Source: Lentisphaerota bacterium
GTDB taxonomy: Bacteria; Verrucomicrobiota; Lentisphaeria; Victivallales; Victivallaceae
Reading direction: 5' to 3'
Assembly (NCBI GenBank): GCA_024225035.1
Contig: JAAEMX010000305.1
Span: forward strand, 1 to 55,304
DNA: 55,304 nt
Shown: positions 33,676 through 41,714 of the stretch, piece by piece
How the letters are laid out: each line of letters starts with the position of its first letter
Position numbering within the stretch: the first letter of the stretch is position 1
The notes under the pieces: model-generated
What the model saw: the letters and a program-made list of their open reading frames with translations, nothing else
What the model was told of the DNA's origin: nothing
Databases searched by the model: none
Translations under genes and position numbers: made by a program

Positions 33676-34983
33676 TCATTGGTATATGCCATTTTTTAGA
33701 AGTTCATCAATTTCGCTGTAGTATAATGCCTTTCCATGGTTGCTGTAGAGTATCGGGTAGAGGTCATCATCATCTTTTACTTTAAATAAGTGCTGGCATA
33801 AAAGCTTGTGACGAACTTTTGGGTCATTGGATGTTTTTTTTATTTCTCGAGCCCAGTCTAAATTCATATTCGATATATTTTCAAATTCATATCGTTTTGC
33901 TGATAGTATTTTATTGCTGAATATAGCTTTCGATGTGGCGGTGACTTTAATATTTTTAAATGTTATAACTTTAGGTTTGGAAGCCCCTCTAACTACTGGA
34001 GAAAGCTTTAGTCCAGCATGAAACAGCCAGGCAAGTTTGTTTCTGCTTAATGGTGGTTCAAGGTTTACAGCTTTTTCTAAATGGTTGATTATCCCCTTGA
34101 AATACATGCCTTTTCGATCTGAGTGCCCGAAGCCGGAGTACCAACCTGATGAACCTGCATTTAAGTTTTTGAGCACGTCTCTTACTTCTTTTATTTGTTG
34201 TTGACGTTGCAGTTTGTCTCGGTCAATTCTATCAGAAATACTTCGCCTTACGTCACTCATCCTTCTGCCTGGCGGATGATATCCCTTGGGCATGAAAAGC
34301 TTTTGTCTTTCTTTGCAATAATAGCTTTCAAACTCTTCCACAACTTGAGAGAACATTGTGTTGTCTTGATACTCTGACGCCATAGCGCCTATTTCAGTTG
34401 AAATACCCATTGCTTTTACTTTGCCAAGATAGTATTTACCCACGCGGTATTGATTGATTTGCTCAATGTGGTCGCTCAGCTTTTTCAGCTTAGTAGCTTT
34501 ATATATCCATGAATCGTTAATTACAGCGTTTTGTGGCTTTATTTTTAATACGAGGTCTTTTATAGAATTAGCAACCACACAGCCGTGCTGTTTTAAATGT
34601 ACATTGATGTCCTGATGGATCAAAGAAAAAGCATGACTGTCGGTAAGGAGCAAAGTGCTAAAGGCTTTTTCATGAAACTTTACATCGCTATATCTTGCTA
34701 TCAGAGTTGACAGATAGCTTAATTCTCCGCAGTATCCCACCTGCTTTGATAAAATCCAATTCATATAGTCACAATCGTAAGCTAAATCTATGAATTTAGT
34801 TGAGTTGTTTTTTAGCGATATATTATCCTTCCACAGTCCATAATCATGTTTTCTGGTCTTGTATAATTCGGATTCTTCATATCCAGCATATATTGAACTA
34901 ATATTTTCAGAGTATCTAATGAATTTTCGGATTGCTTTGTATTGTGCAATCCCATACACCCATAAAACGTTATCATCTACCAT
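33676..34983 (-). CDS. Candidate Cys-His-Asp papain/transglutaminase-like protein
   Basis: The 435-residue protein is soluble, without signal peptide. I do not recognise the family by full length. The N-terminal 160 residues hold Cys85 in GYCGELSYLSTLIARY, His117 in LTDSHAFSLI and Asp157 in AVINDSW. Cys at the start of a helix, then HAFxxI on a strand, then D-x-W, is the order and local pattern of papain/transglutaminase-like triads in several secreted effectors. The C-terminal half is basic and helical, with repeated KLS/KAT segments. GAGG six bases before ATG 34983 sets the start. It is on the same strand as paralogue A, 253 bases upstream of it. Catalysis is inferred, not shown. Confidence 0.55.
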   Translation of the reverse strand: MVDDNVLWVYGIAQYKAIRKFIRYSENISSIYAGYEESELYKTRKHDYGLWKDNISLKNNSTKFIDLAYDCDYMNWILSKQVGYCGELSYLSTLIARYSDVKFHEKAFSTLLLTDSHAFSLIHQDINVHLKQHGCVVANSIKDLVLKIKPQNAVINDSWIYKATKLKKLSDHIEQINQYRVGKYYLGKVKAMGISTEIGAMASEYQDNTMFSQVVEEFESYYCKERQKLFMPKGYHPPGRRMSDVRRSISDRIDRDKLQRQQQIKEVRDVLKNLNAGSSGWYSGFGHSDRKGMYFKGIINHLEKAVNLEPPLSRNKLAWLFHAGLKLSPVVRGASKPKVITFKNIKVTATSKAIFSNKILSAKRYEFENISNMNLDWAREIKKTSNDPKVRHKLLCQHLFKVKDDDDLYPILYSNHGKALYYSEIDELLKNGIYQ

Positions 34984-35386
34984 GTTATCCTCTTGTATTA
35001 AGTCTGTGATTTATATAATTATTTGGGTGGATTAGCTCCTTGGGAGATCATTGCTGCTAGGTGAAATAAATCACAAATTACTTATTTGTAATATAATGCT
35101 TATATAGACAGTTGGATTTAAGATGCTGTTCTTATAGCTGCCATTTTTTTATTCGTTATAACAATGATGAAATCTATTAAATGAATGCTTGGTATATATG
35201 AATGTAATTTAAATAACTTGTTATTAATGTTTGGCTTGAAATCTAGAGAGATTACAGTTAAATTCTGATTTGCTTTATTAAGTAGTTATGGGAAATGAAT
35301 GTTAATACTTGGAGTATCTTTGTATCGCATAGGAAACATATTTACTTCATGCGTTTTAAAACTTTGTTGAAAATGAAGAGGCTTAA
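34984..35386. other. Divergent intergenic region
   Basis: About 400 AT-rich bases lie between the minus-strand Cys-His-Asp protein and the plus-strand methyltransferase. It must hold both promoters, but I cannot single out convincing -35/-10 pairs. No coding frame or repeat is evident. Confidence 0.5.
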
Positions 35387-36322
35387 ATGACAGATAATAC
35401 CAATATTATATCTCATGGAGATGCGATTAAAGATATCTCTGAATCCGTCGAACTATTAAAAGATAATATCATTAAAAACAACAATACAGCTTTTGCTTCA
35501 ATAGAAGAGCAATTGGAAATTTTAGAGGGTTTGACTAAATTTGAATTTGGCAGGTTTCTTATTAAAAACAGGGGCGGCTTTAACGGTTATTGGACACATT
35601 ACGCTTTAACTTTTCCTGAAAATGGAAGACTTACTAATAAAAGCAGTGACGGCACTGATATAACAGAGCTTGAGTCTTTTATCTTGAATAAAGCAACAGT
35701 TACTCTGGCTACTCAGCAAAGATTTAAAATATTCCTCGAGCATAACAGTGAATGTGTTAAGGAAAACGCTGAACTTGCCAGTATTCCGGGCGGCTTACTA
35801 GGAGAACTTTTGTTCCTGGATTATACTGGAATAGAGAATATAAACCTTTATGGTATTGACCTTGATGAAGAATCTTTAGCGCATTCCTCCAAACTTGCGG
35901 AGAAAATGAACCTTGCAAAATTTACCCAGACTGTTCTGGGGGATGCTTGGAAACTGCCTTATCAAGACAAATTTGATTTAGTGTCAAGTAATGGACTTAA
36001 TATATATGAGTCAGATAAAAACAGAGTTGCCGAGTTATACAAGAGCTTTTACCGTAGCTTGAACGAAGACGGTAAACTGGTAACCAGCTACCTTGCATAT
36101 CCCCCTGGCTATGGGGATGACTGTGAATGGGATTTGAATGAAGTTGATATGGAGGTTATGAAAAGGAATATTGCTATTTTTTCTCCTGTGCTTGGTTCAA
36201 TTTGGCGTAATTATACAACAAAGTCTGAAATGATATCAATGTTGACTGCTGTTGGCTTTAAGGATATTGAAGTTTTATATGACAAAGCTAAAGCTTTTCC
36301 TACAGTTGTTGCTTATAAATGA
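35387..36322 (+). CDS. SAM-dependent methyltransferase (class I, small-molecule type)
   Basis: In this 311-residue protein, the C-terminal two thirds (about 115-310) form a class I methyltransferase-like fold. The usual glycine-rich motif I is replaced by ASIPGGLLGELLFLDY. It is followed by INLYGIDLDEESL (acidic ribose-binding position) and the post-I stretch LGDAWKLPYQDKFDLVSSNG. The N-terminal 110 residues are helical and may form a lid or substrate domain. GAGG six bases upstream sets ATG 35387. It is the only plus-strand gene in the 28-37 kb stretch and is followed by a perfect terminator. The substrate is unknown; nearby transporters suggest a secondary metabolite. Confidence 0.75.
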   Translation: MTDNTNIISHGDAIKDISESVELLKDNIIKNNNTAFASIEEQLEILEGLTKFEFGRFLIKNRGGFNGYWTHYALTFPENGRLTNKSSDGTDITELESFILNKATVTLATQQRFKIFLEHNSECVKENAELASIPGGLLGELLFLDYTGIENINLYGIDLDEESLAHSSKLAEKMNLAKFTQTVLGDAWKLPYQDKFDLVSSNGLNIYESDKNRVAELYKSFYRSLNEDGKLVTSYLAYPPGYGDDCEWDLNEVDMEVMKRNIAIFSPVLGSIWRNYTTKSEMISMLTAVGFKDIEVLYDKAKAFPTVVAYK

Positions 36323-36330
36323 TAAATTTA

Positions 36331-36366
36331 AACAAGGTGGACCATTTTTTATTGGTCCACCTTGTT
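36331..36366. terminator. Bidirectional terminator after the methyltransferase
   Basis: AACAAGGTGGACCA (36331-36344) and TGGTCCACCTTGTT (36353-36366) form a perfect 14-bp stem with an 8-base loop. It lies between two convergent genes, 8 bases after one stop and 6 from the other. Confidence 0.85.
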
Positions 36367-36372
36367 CTATAC

Positions 36373-37437
36373 TTAATAGCCGCTGTGGACTAAGGTTACT
36401 TCTGGAATTCTAATTTCACCGACACCATGTTCGAATGAGATATTATGATACTCATCTTTATAAAAAGTAGCAGCAGAACAGGTCAGTGTCACGATTACGT
36501 TGACGGGACCGCCACCTCTTTCTTCACTGATCAGCATCATGGCAGAAGTAAAAGCTCTGAAAGGGCGGCTGAAAATTATCGGTTCGCCAAGCGTAAGGCC
36601 TCCTTCTTCGCCTCCTAGTGAGTAGCTGTGAATTCTTTCATTAATGACATCAGTCCATAACTCGGTACCCCACGGACCATCCTGCGAAACAGAAACATCC
36701 AAGTGCAGACTTACGCCTCTGCCGCTTGTTACGAGGCATGGAAGGCAGGGACCATCCCCAGCAAAACCGTGACATGTTCCCATTGCAGCAAGGGAAACCC
36801 ATACAGTTCCGACAAAGAAAAACGGCATTGTTGGAGCTGAATGCCTGAATATCATTGTCTGCTGAGTTGTAGCATAGGCCGGCTCGCACTGAATGTCGCT
36901 GCGAGCATCTACATGACATCTGGGATGCAGTGAGGTCACAAAGCCGTCTTCTACAAGAAAATCTGGATCGGCTTCCTGAATCGGAAATTCAAACCTGCTG
37001 CCTCTTACCCCAAAATCTCTTGTTCGGGTTTCTCCCCACCACTCTGCCGGTGTTTTCATTCTCAGGGAAGGGTTGGATAAGCGTTTTTTGTAAGCTTCCT
37101 CACAGGTCTTAATATATTTTCCACTAGTTACTTTAAATTCTCTTCTTTCTTTTATTACTTTCTTTTCAATATCTTCTCGGATTTCTTTAAGAGCCTCATC
37201 AGCTTTCCGTCTTTCAGCTTTATGTCTGGCTTGAGCGTCCTTGTCAATTTTTTCAAGATCTACCCCAGCCTTATCAGCTACAGCAAGCATTATTTTTTTT
37301 CTGCCTGCCTTTCTGGCTTCCAGTATTTTAAGGTCATTAGCTTCAATTTTTTTATCCAGATTTCTTTTCCACTGTCGTTCTCTCTCTATTTTTTTTCTAA
37401 GTGGACTCTTCTCCTGAGCTTGATTTCCATGCTTCAT
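36373..37437 (-). CDS. Uncharacterised protein with N-terminal coiled coil
   Basis: The 354-residue protein has an N-terminal 115 residues rich in Lys, Glu and Arg (ERERQWKRNLDKKIEAN and similar), predicted long coiled coil. The C-terminal 200 residues are beta-rich, with conserved-looking cysteines (GTCHGFAGDGPCLPCLV) and many Gly/Trp/Pro, like a secreted or virion-type beta domain. No signal peptide is present. I do not recognise the family. GGGAG eight bases before ATG 37437 gives a convincing start. It converges with the methyltransferase and diverges from the thioesterase. The Cys/His cluster might bind a metal; that is speculation. Confidence 0.6.
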   Translation of the reverse strand: MKHGNQAQEKSPLRKKIERERQWKRNLDKKIEANDLKILEARKAGRKKIMLAVADKAGVDLEKIDKDAQARHKAERRKADEALKEIREDIEKKVIKERREFKVTSGKYIKTCEEAYKKRLSNPSLRMKTPAEWWGETRTRDFGVRGSRFEFPIQEADPDFLVEDGFVTSLHPRCHVDARSDIQCEPAYATTQQTMIFRHSAPTMPFFFVGTVWVSLAAMGTCHGFAGDGPCLPCLVTSGRGVSLHLDVSVSQDGPWGTELWTDVINERIHSYSLGGEEGGLTLGEPIIFSRPFRAFTSAMMLISEERGGGPVNVIVTLTCSAATFYKDEYHNISFEHGVGEIRIPEVTLVHSGY

Positions 37438-37701
37438 TTCTTTCTCCCATTTGCGTAGAAATTGACACTGATCGCATTAATGAAATCGTAATATTTATGT
37501 GGGGTATTGAGACAATACTTATAAATCCTCTATTATTAATTATAAAGTCATAATAATTAGTAAACAAGGGGGGATTGACAGTTTCATATAAACAAACTTA
37601 TATCTCTGTTGTATTATTGTCGTCTTTTTTGTGTTTAACGTTGATTTCTGTTGTATTTACACTAATTTTATGGATGAGTATAATAAAAAATGGAGAGAAG
37701 T

Positions 37702-38109
37702 ATGCCCAAAATTAAGCTAAAGTCTTTGGATAATTACTTATTCAATGTAACAATTCCTGTAAGAATCAGTGACATTAATTACGGAAATCACCTGAGCAAC
37801 GACAGTATGGTTTCCATTCTTCATGAAGCGCGACTCAGATTTTTGCAGTCGCTTGGCTACAAGGATGAAATAGGTGTTGGAATGATAATGCAGGACCTTG
37901 CTGTAAATTTCAAAGCAGAGTCTTTTCTTAACGATACTTTGACTGTGTATGTCGGCGTTGCTGAAAAAACACGTTTAAGCGTAAGGGTTTACTATAAAGT
38001 TGAAAATCAGGAAAATAAACTGGTTGCATTGGCGGAAACAGGAATGGCGTTTCTGGACTATAAAACAAGAAAGCTGGCTCCTGTTCCTGACAAACTTAAC
38101 TCCTGCTAA
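37702..38109 (+). CDS. 4HBT-type acyl-CoA thioesterase
   Basis: The start is ATG 37702 with GGAG seven bases upstream; ATG 37690 has none. The 135-residue product is a hot-dog-fold thioesterase: VRISDINYGNHLSND holds the FcbC/YbgC-type catalytic aspartate, HEARLRFLQSLGY the central helix, and FLDYKTRKLAPVP the C-terminal strand. Such enzymes hydrolyse acyl-CoA or acyl-carrier thioesters. A terminator follows. No pathway neighbour indicates its substrate. Confidence 0.85.
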   Translation: MPKIKLKSLDNYLFNVTIPVRISDINYGNHLSNDSMVSILHEARLRFLQSLGYKDEIGVGMIMQDLAVNFKAESFLNDTLTVYVGVAEKTRLSVRVYYKVENQENKLVALAETGMAFLDYKTRKLAPVPDKLNSC

Positions 38110-38124
38110 AACGACGTAAAATTA

Positions 38125-38162
38125 ATATATGGAGAAAAAGCATATGCTGATTCTCCATATAT
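38125..38162. terminator. Bidirectional terminator after the thioesterase
   Basis: ATATATGGAGAA (38125-38136) pairs with TTCTCCATATAT (38151-38162). The 14-base loop itself contains the palindrome AGCATATGCT. It separates convergent genes by 15 and 5 bases. Confidence 0.75.
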
Positions 38163-38167
38163 ACTGT

Positions 38168-39421
38168 CTATTGCAGGCCATGCATCCAGTTGGGCCATGC
38201 AACTTCGACATAAGTATGTTTATCCTGAATTTCTCGGAGCACTGGCCTGTCTTCATCAAGCATTCTGACAACCAGTATACGTTTATGACTTAAATGTGTT
38301 TTTATGTAATCCTGAAGAGAAACGACTCCTTCTCCTTCAAGTATGTGATCTCTTCCAATTGTTATAAAAACTTTGTTAAACTTGCATATGTCGTTTAACA
38401 TTCTTCTTCCAATTATTACATTATTTTTCCACCTCAAATAATAGCTTATCGTTGTGCCATTTTTTCTTTTTTCAAGTCGCTTGTCATTTAACGATTTAAA
38501 GTTAGGTAAGCCATGAATACGTTTTACTTTTTTAAGATCGTCATAAAATAATTTCGAAGAAAAATGATCGTCATGAATAATTTTTTCGGGATTTGGCGGA
38601 GAAAGAATTCCGTAAGTAAGATTATCATCATAGAAATAGACGTTTTCTAAGTTTTGCAAATACCAGTCGAGTTTATTACTCGTGATGAAAGGTTTTTCTC
38701 CTGGTAGTTGAGAAAGAAAATCCATATGATTAGCTATTGAATTGGGGTTTTCAAAACTAGGGTCATATTGAAAATGGTACTCTGACTCAGGACTGTAGTC
38801 AGATAGTTTTCTTCTTCGGTAGTGTGAGTGCAGGGACATTAAAATTTCATGCATCAAAACATGATTTCTTGATGTATTGATGTTCTTTTTTACCTGTAAC
38901 CATAAAAGAAAATCTTTTAAAAAAGAATCTCCACGACACTCATGAATGGAGTGATTATGTCCAATGATAATTACATCGTGCTCTCTGTACAAAGAGTACA
39001 TTTTACTTAGAACACCTCCGTAAAACATATGGAAGTGCGACACGCTTTTTTGATGTATTCGTAAGTATACTTTGCATAAATATGATAAGGCTTCTCCAGT
39101 AATCATTCCTCCATGAGATGCTCTTCTGATTTCATTTTCGAATCTGGAAAAACAAAAGTCGTGATCATAACGTGTATACAATTGAGGAAATTGTTTTAAA
39201 AAGTATTGATATATCTTTTCTTTTGCTGCTGTGCGTTTACTATTTCTGCTTTCTAAAGCAGCATGTCCAAAACCAAAGCTGATCGAGTCGTGAAAATAAA
39301 ACCCATTTTCTTCTGAGTAGCGTACATGTCTGGATTTGTATTTATTGTTAACTCTGATAATATTTTCCAGATTGTTACTAATCTCAGTTACAGTATTACT
39401 CATTGTTCCAACTTGTATCAT
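38168..39421 (-). CDS. GX2H (TIKI/TraB/EreA-like) superfamily candidate, paralogue B
   Basis: ATG 39421 with AGG eight bases upstream gives 417 residues; a TTG at 39460 is also in frame. It is homologous to the protein at 32121 from the FYFHDSIS.GF block to the C-terminal WPxW block. Both GX2H motifs are conserved, Gly154-His157 (IIGHNHS) and Gly356-His359 (IGRDHIL), about 200 residues apart, while the region between has diverged. No signal peptide or TM is seen. In this superfamily the paired GX2H motifs line one active site that hydrolyses peptides or esters. The long N-terminal 150 residues are unlike described members. A thioesterase and terminator lie downstream. Function unknown. Confidence 0.6.
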   Translation of the reverse strand: MIQVGTMSNTVTEISNNLENIIRVNNKYKSRHVRYSEENGFYFHDSISFGFGHAALESRNSKRTAAKEKIYQYFLKQFPQLYTRYDHDFCFSRFENEIRRASHGGMITGEALSYLCKVYLRIHQKSVSHFHMFYGGVLSKMYSLYREHDVIIIGHNHSIHECRGDSFLKDFLLWLQVKKNINTSRNHVLMHEILMSLHSHYRRRKLSDYSPESEYHFQYDPSFENPNSIANHMDFLSQLPGEKPFITSNKLDWYLQNLENVYFYDDNLTYGILSPPNPEKIIHDDHFSSKLFYDDLKKVKRIHGLPNFKSLNDKRLEKRKNGTTISYYLRWKNNVIIGRRMLNDICKFNKVFITIGRDHILEGEGVVSLQDYIKTHLSHKRILVVRMLDEDRPVLREIQDKHTYVEVAWPNWMHGLQ

Positions 39422-39808
39422 GTTCTTACCTATATTTGTATTGATTTGATATATAGACAAATATGGATAATGTAAGCAAGTTATTCAGATATATGCTTCA
39501 ATAAAATATAATAATACAAAATTACGATTTGTGAAGAAATTGCTGACTATACATAATATAACCTCAAATATGTTTATAAAATAAAAATACCCGATAAACA
39601 GGAATGATACACTATATAAACTATAAGAAAATAACGCAATTTTTTATATCTGCTTAAAATAATCTTCATCTACTACCCATGACTTATATTGTCATGTACT
39701 TTGACCAGATTGTTCCGTCGTTAACAAATTTTTAACAGAAAATGCAACAGACAGATTTATTCTTAAAGTAGCTATAAAGGTAAAATTGCAGACAATTACT
39801 TGTCCTTT
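39422..39808. other. Non-coding gap between GX2H protein B and the EamA transporter gene
   Basis: About 390 AT-rich bases precede paralogue B and follow the EamA gene. The left part must hold the promoter of paralogue B. I see no gene, repeat or strong hairpin. Confidence 0.5.
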
Positions 39809-40765
39809 TTAGCGAGGGTGGCAGACTGGACATTTCACACATTTACCGTCTTTAGTTTTGTTATCCTTGGCAGTCAGGGCGACTCCTCCCAGAACCATGC
39901 AGGCTCCTATAATGCTCATCAGAGACATTGATTCGCCTAATAGTATCCAGGCAAGAATAATGGTGAAGACAGGGGTCAGATATTGAGTAATATTTAATAA
40001 TGACAGCTTGAGCTTTGTCATAGCCTCAGACCAGGCAAAATACGCAACCGAAGTTGGAAATATCATAAGGTAAATTATTATCATCCAGGTATCTGTGCGA
40101 TGTGGAATTATACAATTATGAGGAAAGATGAACCTTAAAACAAATAACTCCAGTGACACCATAAGCATTATCCATGAAATTGAAACAAATGCTCCTAGAC
40201 GTTCAGTGATTTTCTTGCTTAAAATTACGTAAACAGCCCAGCAGGCTGCAGCAATGAGCAGTAATAAGTCACCGTTGATATGTTCGGTTTTAATAGCGAT
40301 ACCTTTTGTACTGATAACTCCTATTGCCATAAGGCAGCCGACAAAACCAAGAACAGCCCCAAGGTATTGATATTTATGTATCTTTTCTCCAGACCAGAGA
40401 CTTAGAAAAAGGATCATTATCGGACTTAGTTCAATGACTAAAGCCGCGTTTATTGCAGTCGTATGCATTTGCCCAGTGAAAATTAACAGGTTCATTGCAC
40501 CTAAACCTAAAGCACCAAGCCATGAAAGCTGCAGTACATCTTTCCATGTAACTTTAAATATTTTATCCCTGTAGAATACAATACCAAGCAGAAACAGAAT
40601 TACTGACCCTCCTGAAAAACGCAACAAGCAAACACTGATAGGGTCAATGCAATGACTTCTCATTAAATAGCGAGAGCAAATAAAGGTAGTTCCCCATAAA
40701 AAAGAGTTGAGCACCGCCCAAAATAGTCCGACCCTTAAATCTGCGTTCTCCTGCTGTGATGCCAT
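39809..40765 (-). CDS. EamA/DMT-family permease, 10 TM
   Basis: The 318-residue inner-membrane protein has ten hydrophobic segments in two repeated EamA halves. Family features are FLWGTTFICSRYLMRSH near the N-terminus, ELSPIMILFLSLW and the late SLLNITQYLTPVFTIILAWI followed by LGESMS. DMT/EamA permeases export amino acids, nucleosides or other metabolites. A short cytoplasmic tail carries CVKCPVCHP, an uncommon Cys cluster. GGAG seven bases before ATG gives the start. It may be monocistronic; the next upstream gene ends 188 bases away. Confidence 0.87.
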   Translation of the reverse strand: MASQQENADLRVGLFWAVLNSFLWGTTFICSRYLMRSHCIDPISVCLLRFSGGSVILFLLGIVFYRDKIFKVTWKDVLQLSWLGALGLGAMNLLIFTGQMHTTAINAALVIELSPIMILFLSLWSGEKIHKYQYLGAVLGFVGCLMAIGVISTKGIAIKTEHINGDLLLLIAAACWAVYVILSKKITERLGAFVSISWIMLMVSLELFVLRFIFPHNCIIPHRTDTWMIIIYLMIFPTSVAYFAWSEAMTKLKLSLLNITQYLTPVFTIILAWILLGESMSLMSIIGACMVLGGVALTAKDNKTKDGKCVKCPVCHPR

Positions 40766-40953
40766 TATTACTCCAAGTGTATTTTTTCTGCTGTTGTTTA
40801 TTCTTTAATAACTTTAAAATAAAATGCATTACAAGTTTTTCAACTGAGTAGTTTAGAACGGCGTTGTAAAAAGTAAATGTCAACCGGGCTTGGAGCTCGA
40901 TTGACATTAGTTCAAGACAAAACCAATATGGCTTTTGTATAGTGCAGCAAATA

Positions 40954-41529
40954 CTAATTATAGGTATTCGATGTTGTGAACGGCACAAACAAAATCATAA
41001 AGCGGTTATAATATGACTCACCGTACAGCAACGGAACGCTAAGCATTGATTTGTGGGTTTTGTTGTCTAACATGATAAGCCCTATTTTGCCTGTGCCGCT
41101 TTGTCTTTCGCGTTTATACAACGCTATTTCCGGGATATTTACAGTGCCGGCCAACGGAATAGGCAATCCTGATTCCGGTAACCCAATTAGCCATGAGTTG
41201 TAATCTGTTCCCACACAACCACTAAATACTTCTATGATTATATCGGCATCTTTTTGATTCTTAATCATCATGGCGCCTGACATGGCAATCTTACGGCATA
41301 ACGCTCCCTGAACATATTCTTTGTCAACGGAATTCAGCAGTTTATTGTCAATGTAAACTTTTCTATTGCTCACTTGAGGAAAGACAACTTTTCCAAGTGC
41401 AAGGTCAACAGCTCTTGTGCAAAGCAACTGTTCTTGTGCAGAGCGCGCGGTATTAGTAACTTTCGCCGTCTGGCAGCCAAAAGAAAAAAGAGCCGCGCCA
41501 GCTAATGCGATTAGTAAATTAAGTCTCAT
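40954..41529 (-). CDS. DUF6655-like lipoprotein
   Basis: The 191-residue protein has a lipoprotein signal (ALFSFGC, Cys19). The mature protein matches the layout of DUF6655 lipoproteins as I know them: TNTARSAQEQLL near the N-terminus, KVYIDNKLLNSVDKEYV, DADIIIEVFSG, GTDYNSWLIGLPE, PLAGTVNIPEIALYKR and a final beta-rich segment. These are seen mainly in Planctomycetes and relatives, which is one reason I suspect a PVC host. Function is unknown; periplasm-facing outer or inner membrane. AGGA upstream of ATG supports the start. Confidence 0.7.
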   Translation of the reverse strand: MRLNLLIALAGAALFSFGCQTAKVTNTARSAQEQLLCTRAVDLALGKVVFPQVSNRKVYIDNKLLNSVDKEYVQGALCRKIAMSGAMMIKNQKDADIIIEVFSGCVGTDYNSWLIGLPESGLPIPLAGTVNIPEIALYKRERQSGTGKIGLIMLDNKTHKSMLSVPLLYGESYYNRFMILFVPFTTSNTYN

Positions 41530-41662
41530 TCGAGTTTATTCCTGTAAAGATATTCTAATGTAAAAATAAAGAGATTTAAAAATACTATTATTTGTTAGTA
41601 TTGTCAAGGTTTTTTGTCAGTTAATCCGCATGAGGTAGCTGATTGGGGAAGGGGAAAAGTAT

Positions 41663-41693
41663 AGGACTTCCAGCAAAAAGAGCCAGAAGTCCT
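41663..41693 (-). terminator. Hairpin downstream of the MFS gene
   Basis: On the minus strand AGGACTTC (41693-41686) pairs with GAAGTCCT (41670-41663), followed by ATACTTTTCCCC. It lies 22 bases after the stop at 41715 and probably ends the GT4-GT2-radical SAM-MFS operon. Confidence 0.6.
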
Positions 41694-41714
41694 TCGTTAT
41701 TGCAGTTTTGGAGA

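Noticed and set aside
40644..40988. 114-codon minus-strand frame between the EamA and lipoprotein genes
   Set aside because: It overlaps the ends of both neighbouring genes out of frame and has no recognisable product.
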